64,000 bases of DNA from Thiospirochaeta perfilievii (GCF_008329945.1 NZ_CP035807.1:1922001-1986000); one strand, 5' to 3'. Shown: positions 53,863 to 63,331, numbered from the stretch's first letter. Made by a program: numbers and translations. The notes: generated from the letters alone by a model not told the origin.

Positions 53863-55301
53863 ATTTTATTTAATTCCTCTACAGCCTTAATTAAAACCTC
53901 ATCGTTTTGGATATCATACACCGGTGGATTATCCATTAACCTTTGAGCTCTACTTCTTATCTCATTAACTAGGAAATCCTTTGGTAGTTTATATCCCTTA
54001 CTTACTATATCTTCAACTAATTTAACTATCATCTCCTCACTAATCTCACTATTTTCAAATAAGTAGTTCCCAATGATTCTTTCATTTAATAGTTCAATGT
54101 AGGATATGGTTTCGTCATCTGTTAAGTCAGAAATACTCTTCTCATCAACTTGTATATCTGGTTCAATTCCCAGTTTATCTATCGTTACACCATTAGGAGA
54201 GTAGAATCTTGCTACAGTTAACTTAAACCCTCCATCGGCAAAATATCTCATCTGCTGAACAGAACCTTTACCAAACGATTTATTACCAATAACTATACCT
54301 CTATCTCTATCTTTTATGACTCCTGTTAGAATCTCGGAAGCTGAAGCTGAACCGTTATTGATTAAAATTGCTATTGGAAGGTTTTTATCAATTATGGTAC
54401 CTTTTGAAGCTAAAAACTGACTGTTTTCCTCTGTAATTCTTGATTTTGTAGAGACAATTAAACCATCATCAAAAATATAGTCTGCTATATCAACAACAGA
54501 GTTAAGAAGACCTCCAGGATTATTCCTTACATCAATAATTAAGCCTGATATATTTTTTTTATTAAAATCCATAAAAACATCTTTTATCTGCGTTGCAGTA
54601 TGGTGGGAGAATTGAGAGATTTTTACATATCCTAAATCCTCTATTAAACCACTTTTTACCGTTGGAATTTCAATAATCGCTCTTTTTATAGTTACATCAA
54701 AATTTACAACTCGGTTTCTTAGTATAGATATTGTCACCTCTGTTCCAGGTTTTCCCCTTAATCTATCTAAAACATCATCAGATGTTAGATCTATTGTGGA
54801 TTCTCCTTCGATGGCTGTTATATAATCCCCAGACTTAATTCCCATCTTATATGCTGGAGTACCCTGAATAGGAGAGATAATTTTAACATAGGGTAACTCC
54901 TTACTCTTTGTATCACTCTCAAGTCCTACAACTTGTTTCTGTATGTGAATTCCTAAACCACCAAACTCACCCTCTGTAGTATCTGTTAAGTCTAATAGTT
55001 GGGACTTTGTTAAGTAGGTCGAATGGGGGTCACCTAGACTGTTAAACAGCCCTGTCATTGCTCCATCAAAAAGTTTGTCTGGAGAGACCTCATCCACATA
55101 ATTCCCTAATACATATTGGAAAACACTTTGAAACATCGCCGCATATTCACTTGAGGTAAGTTGGGAATCTGTTAAAACTTCATCTGCTTGATTCTCATTC
55201 TCTTTATTTGATATTGAAAACAGAGGTGTAATATATATAAACACCATAATAAATGAAAACAATATTGTTAAAATAATTATATTCTTTTTTTTATTGAACA
55301 T
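53859..55301 (-). CDS. ctpA: Carboxy-terminal processing protease (S41, CtpA type)
   Basis: A 480-residue protein with an N-terminal membrane/signal segment (residues 7-30), an N-terminal helical region, a PDZ domain near 110-205 (GGLGIHI, GTPAYKMGIKSGDYITAIEG) and the S41 core. The catalytic dyad is Ser320 in NGSASASEI and Lys345 in SFGKGSVQQ. It should cleave periplasmic proteins at their C-termini. It is the first gene of the leftward run ctpA-rsmE-fxsA-NlpC-nnr. It diverges from the MinD-like gene across 126 bases. Confidence 0.95.
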   Translation of the reverse strand: MFNKKKNIIILTILFSFIMVFIYITPLFSISNKENENQADEVLTDSQLTSSEYAAMFQSVFQYVLGNYVDEVSPDKLFDGAMTGLFNSLGDPHSTYLTKSQLLDLTDTTEGEFGGLGIHIQKQVVGLESDTKSKELPYVKIISPIQGTPAYKMGIKSGDYITAIEGESTIDLTSDDVLDRLRGKPGTEVTISILRNRVVNFDVTIKRAIIEIPTVKSGLIEDLGYVKISQFSHHTATQIKDVFMDFNKKNISGLIIDVRNNPGGLLNSVVDIADYIFDDGLIVSTKSRITEENSQFLASKGTIIDKNLPIAILINNGSASASEILTGVIKDRDRGIVIGNKSFGKGSVQQMRYFADGGFKLTVARFYSPNGVTIDKLGIEPDIQVDEKSISDLTDDETISYIELLNERIIGNYLFENSEISEEMIVKLVEDIVSKGYKLPKDFLVNEIRSRAQRLMDNPPVYDIQNDEVLIKAVEELNKI

Positions 55302-55427
55302 GTTTTGTATCCTTTAATATAATAATTGAAATTGAGAGGGATCTTGTCAATTACTATTATTAAATATGTATTCTTTTCTTATTTTATATAATGAATTATA
55401 CTATATACAAAAATGCAGGAGGTTTAA

Positions 55428-56570
55428 ATGCATATAATTCCCATTGCAAGTGGTAAAGGTGGTGTTGGTAAATCATTAGTTGCTGCAAATCTTTCTATAG
55501 CATTGGCTCAAACAGGCAGAAAAGTTGTATTAGTTGATTTAGACCTAGGAGGATCTAACTTACATGTTATATTAGGTCAGATGGGGTCCTTAAAGGGTAT
55601 TGGAACTTATATGACCAATTCCGAGATGACTTTTCAAGATATTATTTTAGAAACTTCCTATGAAAACCTATTGTTTATTCCGGGGGAAGCTGAAGTTCCA
55701 GGAATGGCAAACTTAAAATCAACTCAAAAGAAAAAAATTATCAATAATTTATTAAAAGTTGAGGCGGACTACTTAATATTAGATCTAGGAGCAGGTACTT
55801 CTTTAGATATAATGGACTTCTTTTTAATGTCTGGCCGAGGTTTAATAGTTACAAGTCCTACATTAACAGCAAACTTAAACGCATATCTTTTTTTAAAGAA
55901 TATCTCATTTAGGATACTTAGTAACTGTTTTCCTAGTAAAAGTCCTGGGGGGAAGTATCTCTCACAGTTAAAAAAGGATGGACACTCTTTACAGCGTATT
56001 TATATACCTAAACTAATAGAACAACTTGAAAAAATTGATTCTGAAAATTGTGCAAAATATCAACATGTTATTGATAATTTAAGGCCTAGATTAATATTAA
56101 ATATGATGGAAGAACCCAAGGATGCAGCTAAAGCTTCAAAACTTAGGCACTCTTCTAGGGAGTACCTAGGTTTGGATTTAGAACATCTTGGAGTTATTTA
56201 TAGGGATGATGTTCAAATAAAAGCTTTAAATTCTAGACTTCCTGTTATAAAATATAAACCAGGATCTGTTCTTAGTCAGGCTATCTTTAGAATTGCAGAT
56301 AAGTTGATTGAAGAGGAAGACTTAGATGATGATCTACTTTTTTCGTCAGATTTAGATAGTTCTTTTAAAGAGGCAGAATTAGAGGCTGAGACTGACTTTG
56401 ATTCTAGGATGGAGTATTTAAATGACCTGTTGTACACGGAAAACATTTCGGTTAGTGATTTAATAGAAACCGTTAAGTCTCAGCAGTATGAGATTAGTCA
56501 GTTGAAAAAAGAGAATAACCTTATTAAGTCAAAGTTAGTAAATGCGATAAAGGATGGGTTTGTCATTTAG
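55428..56570 (+). CDS. MinD/FlhG-like ParA-type ATPase with C-terminal coiled coil
   Basis: A 380-residue protein. The deviant Walker A SGKGGVGKSLVAANLSIAL and VVLVDLDLGGSNLHVILG put it in the MinD/ParA group. The switch region is YLILDLGAGTSLDIMDFFL and PTLTANLNAYLFLK. The last 60 residues are coiled coil. MinD-like membrane-targeting helices are not obvious. A strong AGGAGG ribosome site precedes the ATG. It is followed after 7 bases by the FapA protein, which suggests it positions or regulates an envelope or flagellar structure. Confidence 0.85.
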   Translation: MHIIPIASGKGGVGKSLVAANLSIALAQTGRKVVLVDLDLGGSNLHVILGQMGSLKGIGTYMTNSEMTFQDIILETSYENLLFIPGEAEVPGMANLKSTQKKKIINNLLKVEADYLILDLGAGTSLDIMDFFLMSGRGLIVTSPTLTANLNAYLFLKNISFRILSNCFPSKSPGGKYLSQLKKDGHSLQRIYIPKLIEQLEKIDSENCAKYQHVIDNLRPRLILNMMEEPKDAAKASKLRHSSREYLGLDLEHLGVIYRDDVQIKALNSRLPVIKYKPGSVLSQAIFRIADKLIEEEDLDDDLLFSSDLDSSFKEAELEAETDFDSRMEYLNDLLYTENISVSDLIETVKSQQYEISQLKKENNLIKSKLVNAIKDGFVI

Positions 56571-56577
56571 ATAGATT

Positions 56578-59373
56578 ATGAAAACGAATATTAAGGGTAG
56601 TATAACAATAAGAATCTCTGAAGATGAAATGTCCGCATTTATAGATTTTAAACCTTCCCAGGTTTTATTTGAATGGAGTGATGATGTAATTTTAGATCTT
56701 CTAAAGGAAGCTGGGGTTGTTAAAGGCTACAAAAAATATCAATTTTCTAGATTTTACGACAAGTTAGAGAACTGTGAGAAAGAAGAGAGCTTTAAAGTTG
56801 CTACAGGTGAAGAGCCTATATCAGTTTCGCTCTCTAAATATAAAGTAATATCAAAAGGAATGCCTTCTAGTCTTGAAGATGTATTTAATAAACTCTCTGC
56901 AAGCCAGGGAAAACCGGAAGTCTTCCCTATTGATGATGAGTTGTTTATAGGTGAAGACCCTGAAGAGAAACAGGGTGTTGTTCTTAATCATTTTTATCTA
57001 AATAAAGATGAACCTATAGTTAAGATTAATAGTGATAATAAGCCCAAAAAAGGATTTACAGTTACAGGTAAAGTTTTAGACTCTCCTAAGGAGGGGAAGA
57101 GTAATTACTGTATTAGTCATCATTTTAAAATTGATAGGGATTCTGGTATTGTTACCCCATCAAAGAGTGGATTTGTTAGAATTGGTAAGGGGTGGATTGA
57201 TTTAATCCCTTTTGAGGGTCATACCCTAAACTTAACTTCAAGTGATGACTTTTCAGAATATTTTTTAACATTTAAACCTGGAAGTGATACTGCTCCTATG
57301 CCAACTTATGATGATATCCTAGAAATGTTCGCAGAAATAGATTATCCATTAAGTTGGATTAAAGAAGAAAAAATTGTATCAGCCTATTTACAAAAATCTA
57401 TAATAGAAGAAAAAGAGATAAAATTTTCATTAACAAAAAAAAGAGAGTCAGTAGCTAAGATTGATATTAATCCGTCTAAAACAAGAGCGACCCTTGTATT
57501 GAAAAAAGGGGCAGGACCTGGACAAAAATTAACTCTAAAAAGAATTGGTCAGTTGATTCGAGATAGTAAGATTAAGGGAATGAATCTAGACTCAATTAAA
57601 AAGACTATTTTAGATTTTTATAAGAGTAAGAAACTAAGTTTAGAGTTTGTTATTGTTGAAGGGAAAACTGCAACTAGGGGAGAAGCCCGAAGGTTAAAAT
57701 ATCAAAAAGAGTTTATATCTGTAGATAAAATAGAAGGTATAATTGATAGAATTGATAATGAAATTGAGACTTTTTACCCCTCATTTAAACTTTTTACTAA
57801 GGATGATATCTCTTCGGGATTATTGGTTAAAAAGGGGTTAGAGTTTGCTATTTTGACAGATCCTGTAGATGGTGATGATGGGATTGATATTTATGGAAAT
57901 ACTATTAAAGGTCTTGTTGGAAATGATCCAATAATAAAAACTTATGAAAATATTTCAGTTAAGCAGAATAAATATATTGCTGAGATTGATGGTATCCTAG
58001 ATGTAGGAGAGATCGATGGTGAGACACATTTAAGAGTCCGTGAACATAAGGACATGTTTGTTGATATCTCTGTTTCTAATGATGCTATGAGTGCTAGTTT
58101 CACATTCTATAAATCTGAAGGTTCTGGTGAAAACGCTTCAATTGAGTTTATACAACAACAGATAGAGGATGCTGGTGTTGTAAAGGGAATAAAATCAGAA
58201 GTTATAGAAGAGTCATACAATAAATTTATTAATGGAGATCTCATCTCTGAGGTAGTTTTTGCCACAGGGCAGGTTCCTACAGATAAGAAAAGCAGCCGAA
58301 TAAAGTTTTATGATAATAGTGGAAGATCTAAATTCTCTTATGAAGTTGAAAAGGGAACAGTCGTTGCAAAAATATTTCCATCTAAAGATCAATCAGAGAA
58401 TGGTTATGATGTTTTAGGGACAGAGATGAAGTCCTCAGGGGTTATATCCCTTGACTTAAAGATTGGTGATAACATTGTAGAAGAACCCCAAGAAGATAAA
58501 ACTATTAACCTTGTATCTGATATAAATGGAGAACTAAAAGTTGACGATAACTCTATAACAATAATCGATAAAAAGGTCTTATCGACAGATGTTTCAGTTA
58601 AAACAGGCAGTATAAAAACCCTATGCTCAATAGTAGTAAAGGGCAGTGTTATGTCTTCGTTATATGTTGTTTCTGGTGGAAATATTAAGATCATGGGTAC
58701 AGTACAAGGAGCTCTAATTAGCGCAGATAAAAATATTATTATAGCCCAAGGCGTTAAGGGTGAGGATAAGGCCGTATTAAGAGCTAAAGAGAAGATTGAC
58801 GTAAAGTTTATAGAAAAGGCTAGTATGATGGCTATAGATGATATTCATATAAGAAAAGCGGCTCTGCATACAAAAATAATTAGTAATGGAAAGGTTTTAT
58901 TTGATAAAAATGGATCAAAGGTCGTCGCTGGTGAGACCTATTGTAAAAAAGGTCTATCGGTTGATGAAATAGGTTCTCCATCGGGTAGTAAAACTAAAAT
59001 ATCCTTTGGGCAAGACTACCTAATTGCTGATAAAATTAAGGTTTTTGAAGGTGATGTTGAAAAAATTCAAGAAGACTTAATGAAGATTGATCAAATATTT
59101 AATAAACCTAATGGTCATCTTGGTCAGGATAAAATAGCACATTTAAGAAAACAAAAAGTATTTTTAATGAAGAAGTTAGAGAAAAAAAATATGAAATTAT
59201 TTCTATTAAGAGAGAAGTTTGAAGAGCACTCAAAATCTGAAATTATTATTAGAAGTAAATTATACCCTGGGGTTGTTTTTGAGTCCCACGGAAGGACTTT
59301 GGAAATCTTAGATGAAAGTCCAGCTTGTAGGGTTTCTTTTAACTCTCTTACAGGTCAAATTGAAAAAAAATAA
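56578..59373 (+). CDS. FapA (DUF342) family protein with three N-terminal domain copies
   Basis: A 931-residue protein. The DUF342 N-terminal unit recurs three times: about 1-270 (ISEDEMSAFIDFKPSQ, LLKEAGVVKGYKK), 290-480 (INPSKTRATLVLKKGAG, DILDVGEIDGETH) and 490-690 (VSNDAMSASFTFYKS, IEDAGVVKGIKSE). A single beta-helix core follows, with SIVVKGSVMSSLYVVSGGNIKIMGTVQG split as SIVVKGSV and GGNIKIMGTVQG, and a closing coiled coil near 830-900. Usual FapA proteins have one N-unit and are about half this length. FapA is linked to flagella and to c-di-GMP-related control in several bacteria. It follows the MinD-like gene after 7 bases. Confidence 0.85.
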   Translation: MKTNIKGSITIRISEDEMSAFIDFKPSQVLFEWSDDVILDLLKEAGVVKGYKKYQFSRFYDKLENCEKEESFKVATGEEPISVSLSKYKVISKGMPSSLEDVFNKLSASQGKPEVFPIDDELFIGEDPEEKQGVVLNHFYLNKDEPIVKINSDNKPKKGFTVTGKVLDSPKEGKSNYCISHHFKIDRDSGIVTPSKSGFVRIGKGWIDLIPFEGHTLNLTSSDDFSEYFLTFKPGSDTAPMPTYDDILEMFAEIDYPLSWIKEEKIVSAYLQKSIIEEKEIKFSLTKKRESVAKIDINPSKTRATLVLKKGAGPGQKLTLKRIGQLIRDSKIKGMNLDSIKKTILDFYKSKKLSLEFVIVEGKTATRGEARRLKYQKEFISVDKIEGIIDRIDNEIETFYPSFKLFTKDDISSGLLVKKGLEFAILTDPVDGDDGIDIYGNTIKGLVGNDPIIKTYENISVKQNKYIAEIDGILDVGEIDGETHLRVREHKDMFVDISVSNDAMSASFTFYKSEGSGENASIEFIQQQIEDAGVVKGIKSEVIEESYNKFINGDLISEVVFATGQVPTDKKSSRIKFYDNSGRSKFSYEVEKGTVVAKIFPSKDQSENGYDVLGTEMKSSGVISLDLKIGDNIVEEPQEDKTINLVSDINGELKVDDNSITIIDKKVLSTDVSVKTGSIKTLCSIVVKGSVMSSLYVVSGGNIKIMGTVQGALISADKNIIIAQGVKGEDKAVLRAKEKIDVKFIEKASMMAIDDIHIRKAALHTKIISNGKVLFDKNGSKVVAGETYCKKGLSVDEIGSPSGSKTKISFGQDYLIADKIKVFEGDVEKIQEDLMKIDQIFNKPNGHLGQDKIAHLRKQKVFLMKKLEKKNMKLFLLREKFEEHSKSEIIIRSKLYPGVVFESHGRTLEILDESPACRVSFNSLTGQIEKK

Positions 59374-59392
59374 CTATTCTTAAGGAGAATTA

Positions 59393-60358
59393 ATGTCAGT
59401 TTTTTTATATATAAATTATCCTAGTTGGATAACCCCAGAGATAATTCCTGGTTTTTTTATGAGATGGTATGCTGTAATGTATTTGGTAGCATTAGGTATA
59501 ACATACGTTCTATTTATGAAGCAGTTAAAAGATGATAAGTATGAGATAAAAAAAGAGGTAGCCTCGGATTATATCTTCTATATAATGATTGGGCTTATTA
59601 TAGGGGCTAGAATATTCTCTACCTTGGTTTATGAGACAGATGATTATTATAGAAACTCTCCATGGCTTATATTTTGGCCTTTTAGAGATGGCTCTTTTGT
59701 TGGATTCCAAGGGATGTCATATCATGGAGGAGTTATTGGTGGTGTAGTAGCAGCTCTAATATTTAGTAAAATAAAGAAGGTGAGCTTTTTAGATTTAGCA
59801 GACTACTTATGTACTGCTCTACCTTTGGGATTTACTTTTGGAAGACTAGGAAACTTTATAAACGGAGAGTTATACGGACGAATTACTAAGTCCCCTTTGG
59901 GAATGGTTTTTAATACTACTCCTATATCCCATAGGTTCCATATTTCAAATAAGTGGGTTGTAGACTTTGCAAATGATATAGGAATGGACATTTCAACTAT
60001 GACTCTAGTAAATTTACCAAGACATCCATCTCAGCTCTATGAAGCTTTTTTTGAAGGTATTTTTCTATGGTTCATTCTATGGTTTGTTGTAAGAAGATTT
60101 AAAAGCTTTAAAGGTTTTATGCTATCAATGTATCTAACACTATTTGGACTTTTTAGGTTCTGTGTTGAATATTTTAGGCAACCTGATGATGGTCTAGATT
60201 TTCCAATACAATTAGGGCCTCACTCTTTTAATTATGAGTTTAAATCCCTTTTGAATATAACTACAGGACAAATATTCTCATTTATGATGTTTATAGCTGG
60301 TATTTTACTGTTTATAGCTTTTAAACTTTACAGTAAAAAGGTTACTAATAGTAAGTAA
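59393..60358 (+). CDS. lgt: Prolipoprotein diacylglyceryl transferase
   Basis: A 321-residue membrane protein with about seven helices. The Lgt signature GRLGNFINGELYGR is exact. The conserved Arg/His residues appear in RWYAVMYLVALGI and GMSYHGGVIGG, and PRHPSQLYEAFFEG is the C-terminal signature. It transfers diacylglycerol to the lipobox Cys of the many lipoproteins seen in this window. An AAGGAG ribosome site precedes the ATG. It sits between fapA and the transglutaminase-like gene with gaps of 19 and 3 bases. Confidence 0.97.
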   Translation: MSVFLYINYPSWITPEIIPGFFMRWYAVMYLVALGITYVLFMKQLKDDKYEIKKEVASDYIFYIMIGLIIGARIFSTLVYETDDYYRNSPWLIFWPFRDGSFVGFQGMSYHGGVIGGVVAALIFSKIKKVSFLDLADYLCTALPLGFTFGRLGNFINGELYGRITKSPLGMVFNTTPISHRFHISNKWVVDFANDIGMDISTMTLVNLPRHPSQLYEAFFEGIFLWFILWFVVRRFKSFKGFMLSMYLTLFGLFRFCVEYFRQPDDGLDFPIQLGPHSFNYEFKSLLNITTGQIFSFMMFIAGILLFIAFKLYSKKVTNSK

Positions 60359-60361
60359 GCA

Positions 60362-61513
60362 ATGGGAAAAAAGATAACGCTTCTACTATATGTATTTATT
60401 CCCTGGTTTCTTTATAGTGAATTAGTTAGTGTTCCCGAGTTTAATTATTCTATAAACCCCTTAGAGGGTTGGAATATTCAGCCGTATAGTGATGGATCAG
60501 AGCTTAGTTGGTTATCTTCGGATAATAATATCGCATTATATGCCAGTGCATGGAGGGGGGATAAATTCTCAACTCTTAGGGATATGTTTCAATCTCTAAC
60601 TAAGGATTATGATGCCTATGGAAGTATTGTGCCCTTTGACTACCTTGGAAATGAGAGTGGTATTGGTGAGATAGAGTTAAATATTAACTCTATTCCCCAC
60701 AAGGGATGGGCTCTTTTTATTAATGGGGATGATTTTGATTATTATCTTATCTCCTTTACCCTATCCCAAAATTATGAAGAGTTCACTAGTGAAATACAGT
60801 CGGTTGTAGACAGTTTCTCCTTTGGTGAGTTAGGAGCACTATCCCCTGGTCCAATATCTTCCTTTGTGGACAACTCCCCAAGTAGGGAATTTAAAAAATA
60901 TAATATCGATTTTTTTGGACACTCTCTTACCGTCTCAGCTTCTGAATATGACTTTGGAACGACCCAAGCCTTAATAGAGAGGGAGGCTATAATTATGGAA
61001 AACTACTCCCATGATCCTAAAAATTTCTATAATGCTTGGGTTAGGTACTATCAGATTATATTTAGGGATAATTATTCTAGACTTGACCCATTATTTAACT
61101 CTTTATATCCATATTTTGCCGATAATAAATATAGTGATTATGAAATTGTTGAGATTTTAATGTTTTGGATTCAGGGTTATAAATACGATAGAACATTAGA
61201 AAGTCGCTCTGATTTAATAAATCCCTTAGAGGCTTCCCTTACTAAAATGGGGGATTGTGACTCTAGGTCCCTAGTTCTTGGGATACTGTTACATAAGTTT
61301 GGTATTGAAAATATTCTGTTTACATCGGAAAAGGTTAAACATGCCCTTATAGGAGTTTCTTGTGAAGGTGAGGGGTACTCTTTTGACATTGAAGGTAAAA
61401 AATATTTAGCTGTAGAGTTAACAAAAAAGTCTTTAATAGGTGAAATTGATGAATCATTTAAGGATTTGAAATTATGGACACCTGTTAAAATGGAGTATAC
61501 AAATGGATTCTAA
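60362..61513 (+). CDS. Exported transglutaminase-like protein
   Basis: A 383-residue protein with a signal peptide (MGKKITLLLYVFIPWFLYSE). The C-terminal domain has the transglutaminase-like Cys299 in MGDCDSRSLVLGILLHKFG and His327 in KVKHALIGV. A third acidic residue, Glu352, is in YLAVELT. The N-terminal half is beta-rich and unrecognised. The Asp-Cys-Asp-Ser pattern matches bacterial transglutaminase-like cysteine peptidases rather than TgpA. It probably acts in the periplasm. It starts 3 bases after lgt and its end overlaps the channel gene by 11 bases. Confidence 0.75.
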   Translation: MGKKITLLLYVFIPWFLYSELVSVPEFNYSINPLEGWNIQPYSDGSELSWLSSDNNIALYASAWRGDKFSTLRDMFQSLTKDYDAYGSIVPFDYLGNESGIGEIELNINSIPHKGWALFINGDDFDYYLISFTLSQNYEEFTSEIQSVVDSFSFGELGALSPGPISSFVDNSPSREFKKYNIDFFGHSLTVSASEYDFGTTQALIEREAIIMENYSHDPKNFYNAWVRYYQIIFRDNYSRLDPLFNSLYPYFADNKYSDYEIVEILMFWIQGYKYDRTLESRSDLINPLEASLTKMGDCDSRSLVLGILLHKFGIENILFTSEKVKHALIGVSCEGEGYSFDIEGKKYLAVELTKKSLIGEIDESFKDLKLWTPVKMEYTNGF

Positions 61514-62675
61514 AAATATAATTAAGAAGATTCATTCAATATTTAAAAGATCATCATTTTTATTTCCTCTATTAATGGTTACTGTTATTATTTGGATTTT
61601 TGGTTTTGTTCTGTTTTTTCTTGAAAATAGCTATGGAAACCCAGCATTCACATCACTTTTTGATGGTATATGGGCGGCTATTATAACTCTAAGTTCAACT
61701 GGGTACGGGCTTAAGGTTGCTGAATCATTTCCTGGAAGGATTTTTACATTTGTTATAATATTTTTTGGAATAGGTTTAGTTAGTTATTTATCAGGGGTTT
61801 TTGCATCCCTTTTTGTAGATAGAAATTCGAAGGCAAGGAGAGGTTTAATGGATTTCCCAAAATTAAAAAATCATCTAGTTATTTGTGGTTGGTCTAAAAG
61901 GATGAAGGAGATTCTTTCCTATGTAATTGAAGAGTCTACAGATATCAGTTCCAACGACATTATTCTTTTAAACAATGCTGATCCAGAACAGATAGAGCTT
62001 TTAAGGGAGACTAAACTTTTAGAAGATATAAAATTTGTCCGTGGGGACTTTTTTGCACCAACTCATCTACTAAGAGCTAATATTAAGGATGCAAGAAAGG
62101 TAATTGTATTAGCTGATACTCTAATGAATACATCATTTTCTGAGATCGATTCAAAAACTATTATGACAGTTATGACTATAAAATCCATATCTCGTGATAC
62201 TTATGTCTGTGCAGAGTTGTTAGATAAAAAGTATGAGGGTAATCTAAAACAAGCTTCATGTGATGAAATTTTACTTAGTAGAGAGATGGCTAAAAATATA
62301 ATTGCCAATGCAACAATGTCCCAGGGTATGTCCCATATATTAAATGAGTTATTAAGTGGTACGGAGTCTATATTAAAAACAATGGAGATCCCTGGAAAGT
62401 TTATTGGTAGGGAGTATGTAGAATTTTTAAAAGATGTTGGGAAGACCGGTTTAGTTGTTCTAGGTATTCTTGAAAATGCAGTACCTGTGAATATAATGAA
62501 AATGGAGGCATTAAGAGAGGCTCAGAAAACTACAGACATTTCAAGGTTAGTTCAAAACCTTCAGGATGTTAAAGGAATGAGTGTAAACAATCCTTACTTT
62601 GCACCCTCTAAGGATTACATTATCAAAAATTACTCTATGGCAATAGTTTTAGAGAGGTTAAATGGAAATGAATAA
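61503..62675 (+). CDS. Ion channel with TrkA-N/RCK-like domain (CASTOR/Pollux-like)
   Basis: A 390-residue protein. Two membrane helices (residues 19-40 and 75-100) flank a pore loop with the filter STGYG at residues 65-69 in IITLSSTGYGLK. Canonical K+ filters read TVGYG, and the Asp after GYG is also missing. The cytoplasmic part has a nucleotide-binding RCK-like fold (NHLVICGWSKRMKEILSYV) and a second domain with VNNPYF near the end. It overlaps the neighbouring CNB gene by 14 bases, so that protein could gate it. The call is by fold; ion selectivity is not established. Confidence 0.75.
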   Translation: MDSKNIIKKIHSIFKRSSFLFPLLMVTVIIWIFGFVLFFLENSYGNPAFTSLFDGIWAAIITLSSTGYGLKVAESFPGRIFTFVIIFFGIGLVSYLSGVFASLFVDRNSKARRGLMDFPKLKNHLVICGWSKRMKEILSYVIEESTDISSNDIILLNNADPEQIELLRETKLLEDIKFVRGDFFAPTHLLRANIKDARKVIVLADTLMNTSFSEIDSKTIMTVMTIKSISRDTYVCAELLDKKYEGNLKQASCDEILLSREMAKNIIANATMSQGMSHILNELLSGTESILKTMEIPGKFIGREYVEFLKDVGKTGLVVLGILENAVPVNIMKMEALREAQKTTDISRLVQNLQDVKGMSVNNPYFAPSKDYIIKNYSMAIVLERLNGNE

Positions 62676-63180
62676 TAGTGAAGAGAAAAACCAAGAAAGA
62701 TTAAAAAAACTATCTCAAATACCTCTTTTTAGCTCCTTTGCTGATAATAGAGAGTCTTTAATGAAACTAAATGAAATCTGTTCTCTTAAGGAGTTTGATA
62801 AGGATGTTATTGTTATTTCCGAAGGTGATACCGGGGATGATATGTTCATTATGTTTGATGGTATTGTTGAGATTAGGAAAAATACTAGAAGTGGTGATGA
62901 GTATACTGTTGTTGAGTTAAAAGCTGAATTTAATGTTTTTTTTGGAGAGCTTGCTATTGTTAGTGAAGGTGAAAGGTCTGCGACTGTTATTACAAAAAGC
63001 AAGTGTAAATTCCTTGTTATTACTAAAAAGGATTTTGAGGACTTTTGTGAAGAGCATCCAACAATTGGTCTGCATATTACTAGGGAGATTTTAAAAACAG
63101 TTGCAGAGAGATTAAGAAAGACTAATGATGATATGCTTACAATCTTTGACGCTTTAATGAATGAAATAAAGAACTCGTAG
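62662..63180 (+). CDS. Cyclic-nucleotide-binding-domain protein
   Basis: A 172-residue protein, essentially one CNB domain. It reads LKEFDKDVIVISEGDTGDDMFIMFDGIVEIRK, then VELKAEFNVFFGELAIVSEGERSATVITK. The phosphate-binding cassette FGELAIVSEGERSATV has the Gly-Glu-(Leu)-Ala start and the Arg-Ser-Ala run that bind cyclic nucleotide, so ligand binding is plausible. A short C-terminal helix follows and there is no DNA-binding domain. The gene is translationally coupled to the ion channel (14-base overlap), suggesting a separately encoded channel regulator. Confidence 0.85.
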   Translation: MEMNNSEEKNQERLKKLSQIPLFSSFADNRESLMKLNEICSLKEFDKDVIVISEGDTGDDMFIMFDGIVEIRKNTRSGDEYTVVELKAEFNVFFGELAIVSEGERSATVITKSKCKFLVITKKDFEDFCEEHPTIGLHITREILKTVAERLRKTNDDMLTIFDALMNEIKNS

Positions 63181-63229
63181 CATATTCGTAAATAAATAAA
63201 TATTAGTATTATCATAGTAAAATATGAAT

Positions 63230-63257
63230 TTAACTGTATGAAAAAGTATACAGTTAA
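63230..63257 (+). promoter_or_regulatory. Perfect inverted repeat, candidate enhancer site for an NtrC-type activator
   Basis: TTAACTGTAT (63230-63239) and its exact reverse complement ATACAGTTAA (63248-63257) are separated by 8 bases. The centre lies about 88 bp upstream of the start site predicted from the sigma-54 element at 63305. Ten-bp arms with this spacing suit a dimeric Fis-type HTH. The same segment could form a hairpin if transcribed. Confidence 0.55.
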
Positions 63258-63304
63258 GGACAAAACCTCCTTATCTTTACTTAATAGACCCTCTGTTTTA
63301 ACGT

Positions 63305-63320
63305 TGGCACGTATATTGCT
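63305..63320 (+). promoter_or_regulatory. Consensus sigma-54 (-24/-12) promoter
   Basis: The sequence TGGCACG-TATA-TTGCT matches the RpoN consensus TGGCACG-N4-TTGCW at every position. The -12 C is at 63319, predicting transcription from about 63331. It lies in the only large gap in this part of the window, directly before the polyprenol-kinase-like gene. RpoN and an NtrC-type activator are encoded in the window. Confidence 0.8.
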
Positions 63321-63331
63321 TTATCAGAAGT

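Noticed and set aside
62715-63263. A 182-codon leftward frame opposite the CNB protein
   Set aside because: It is composed mostly of Ser/Leu/Ile antisense coding and overlaps a gene with a clear family signature.
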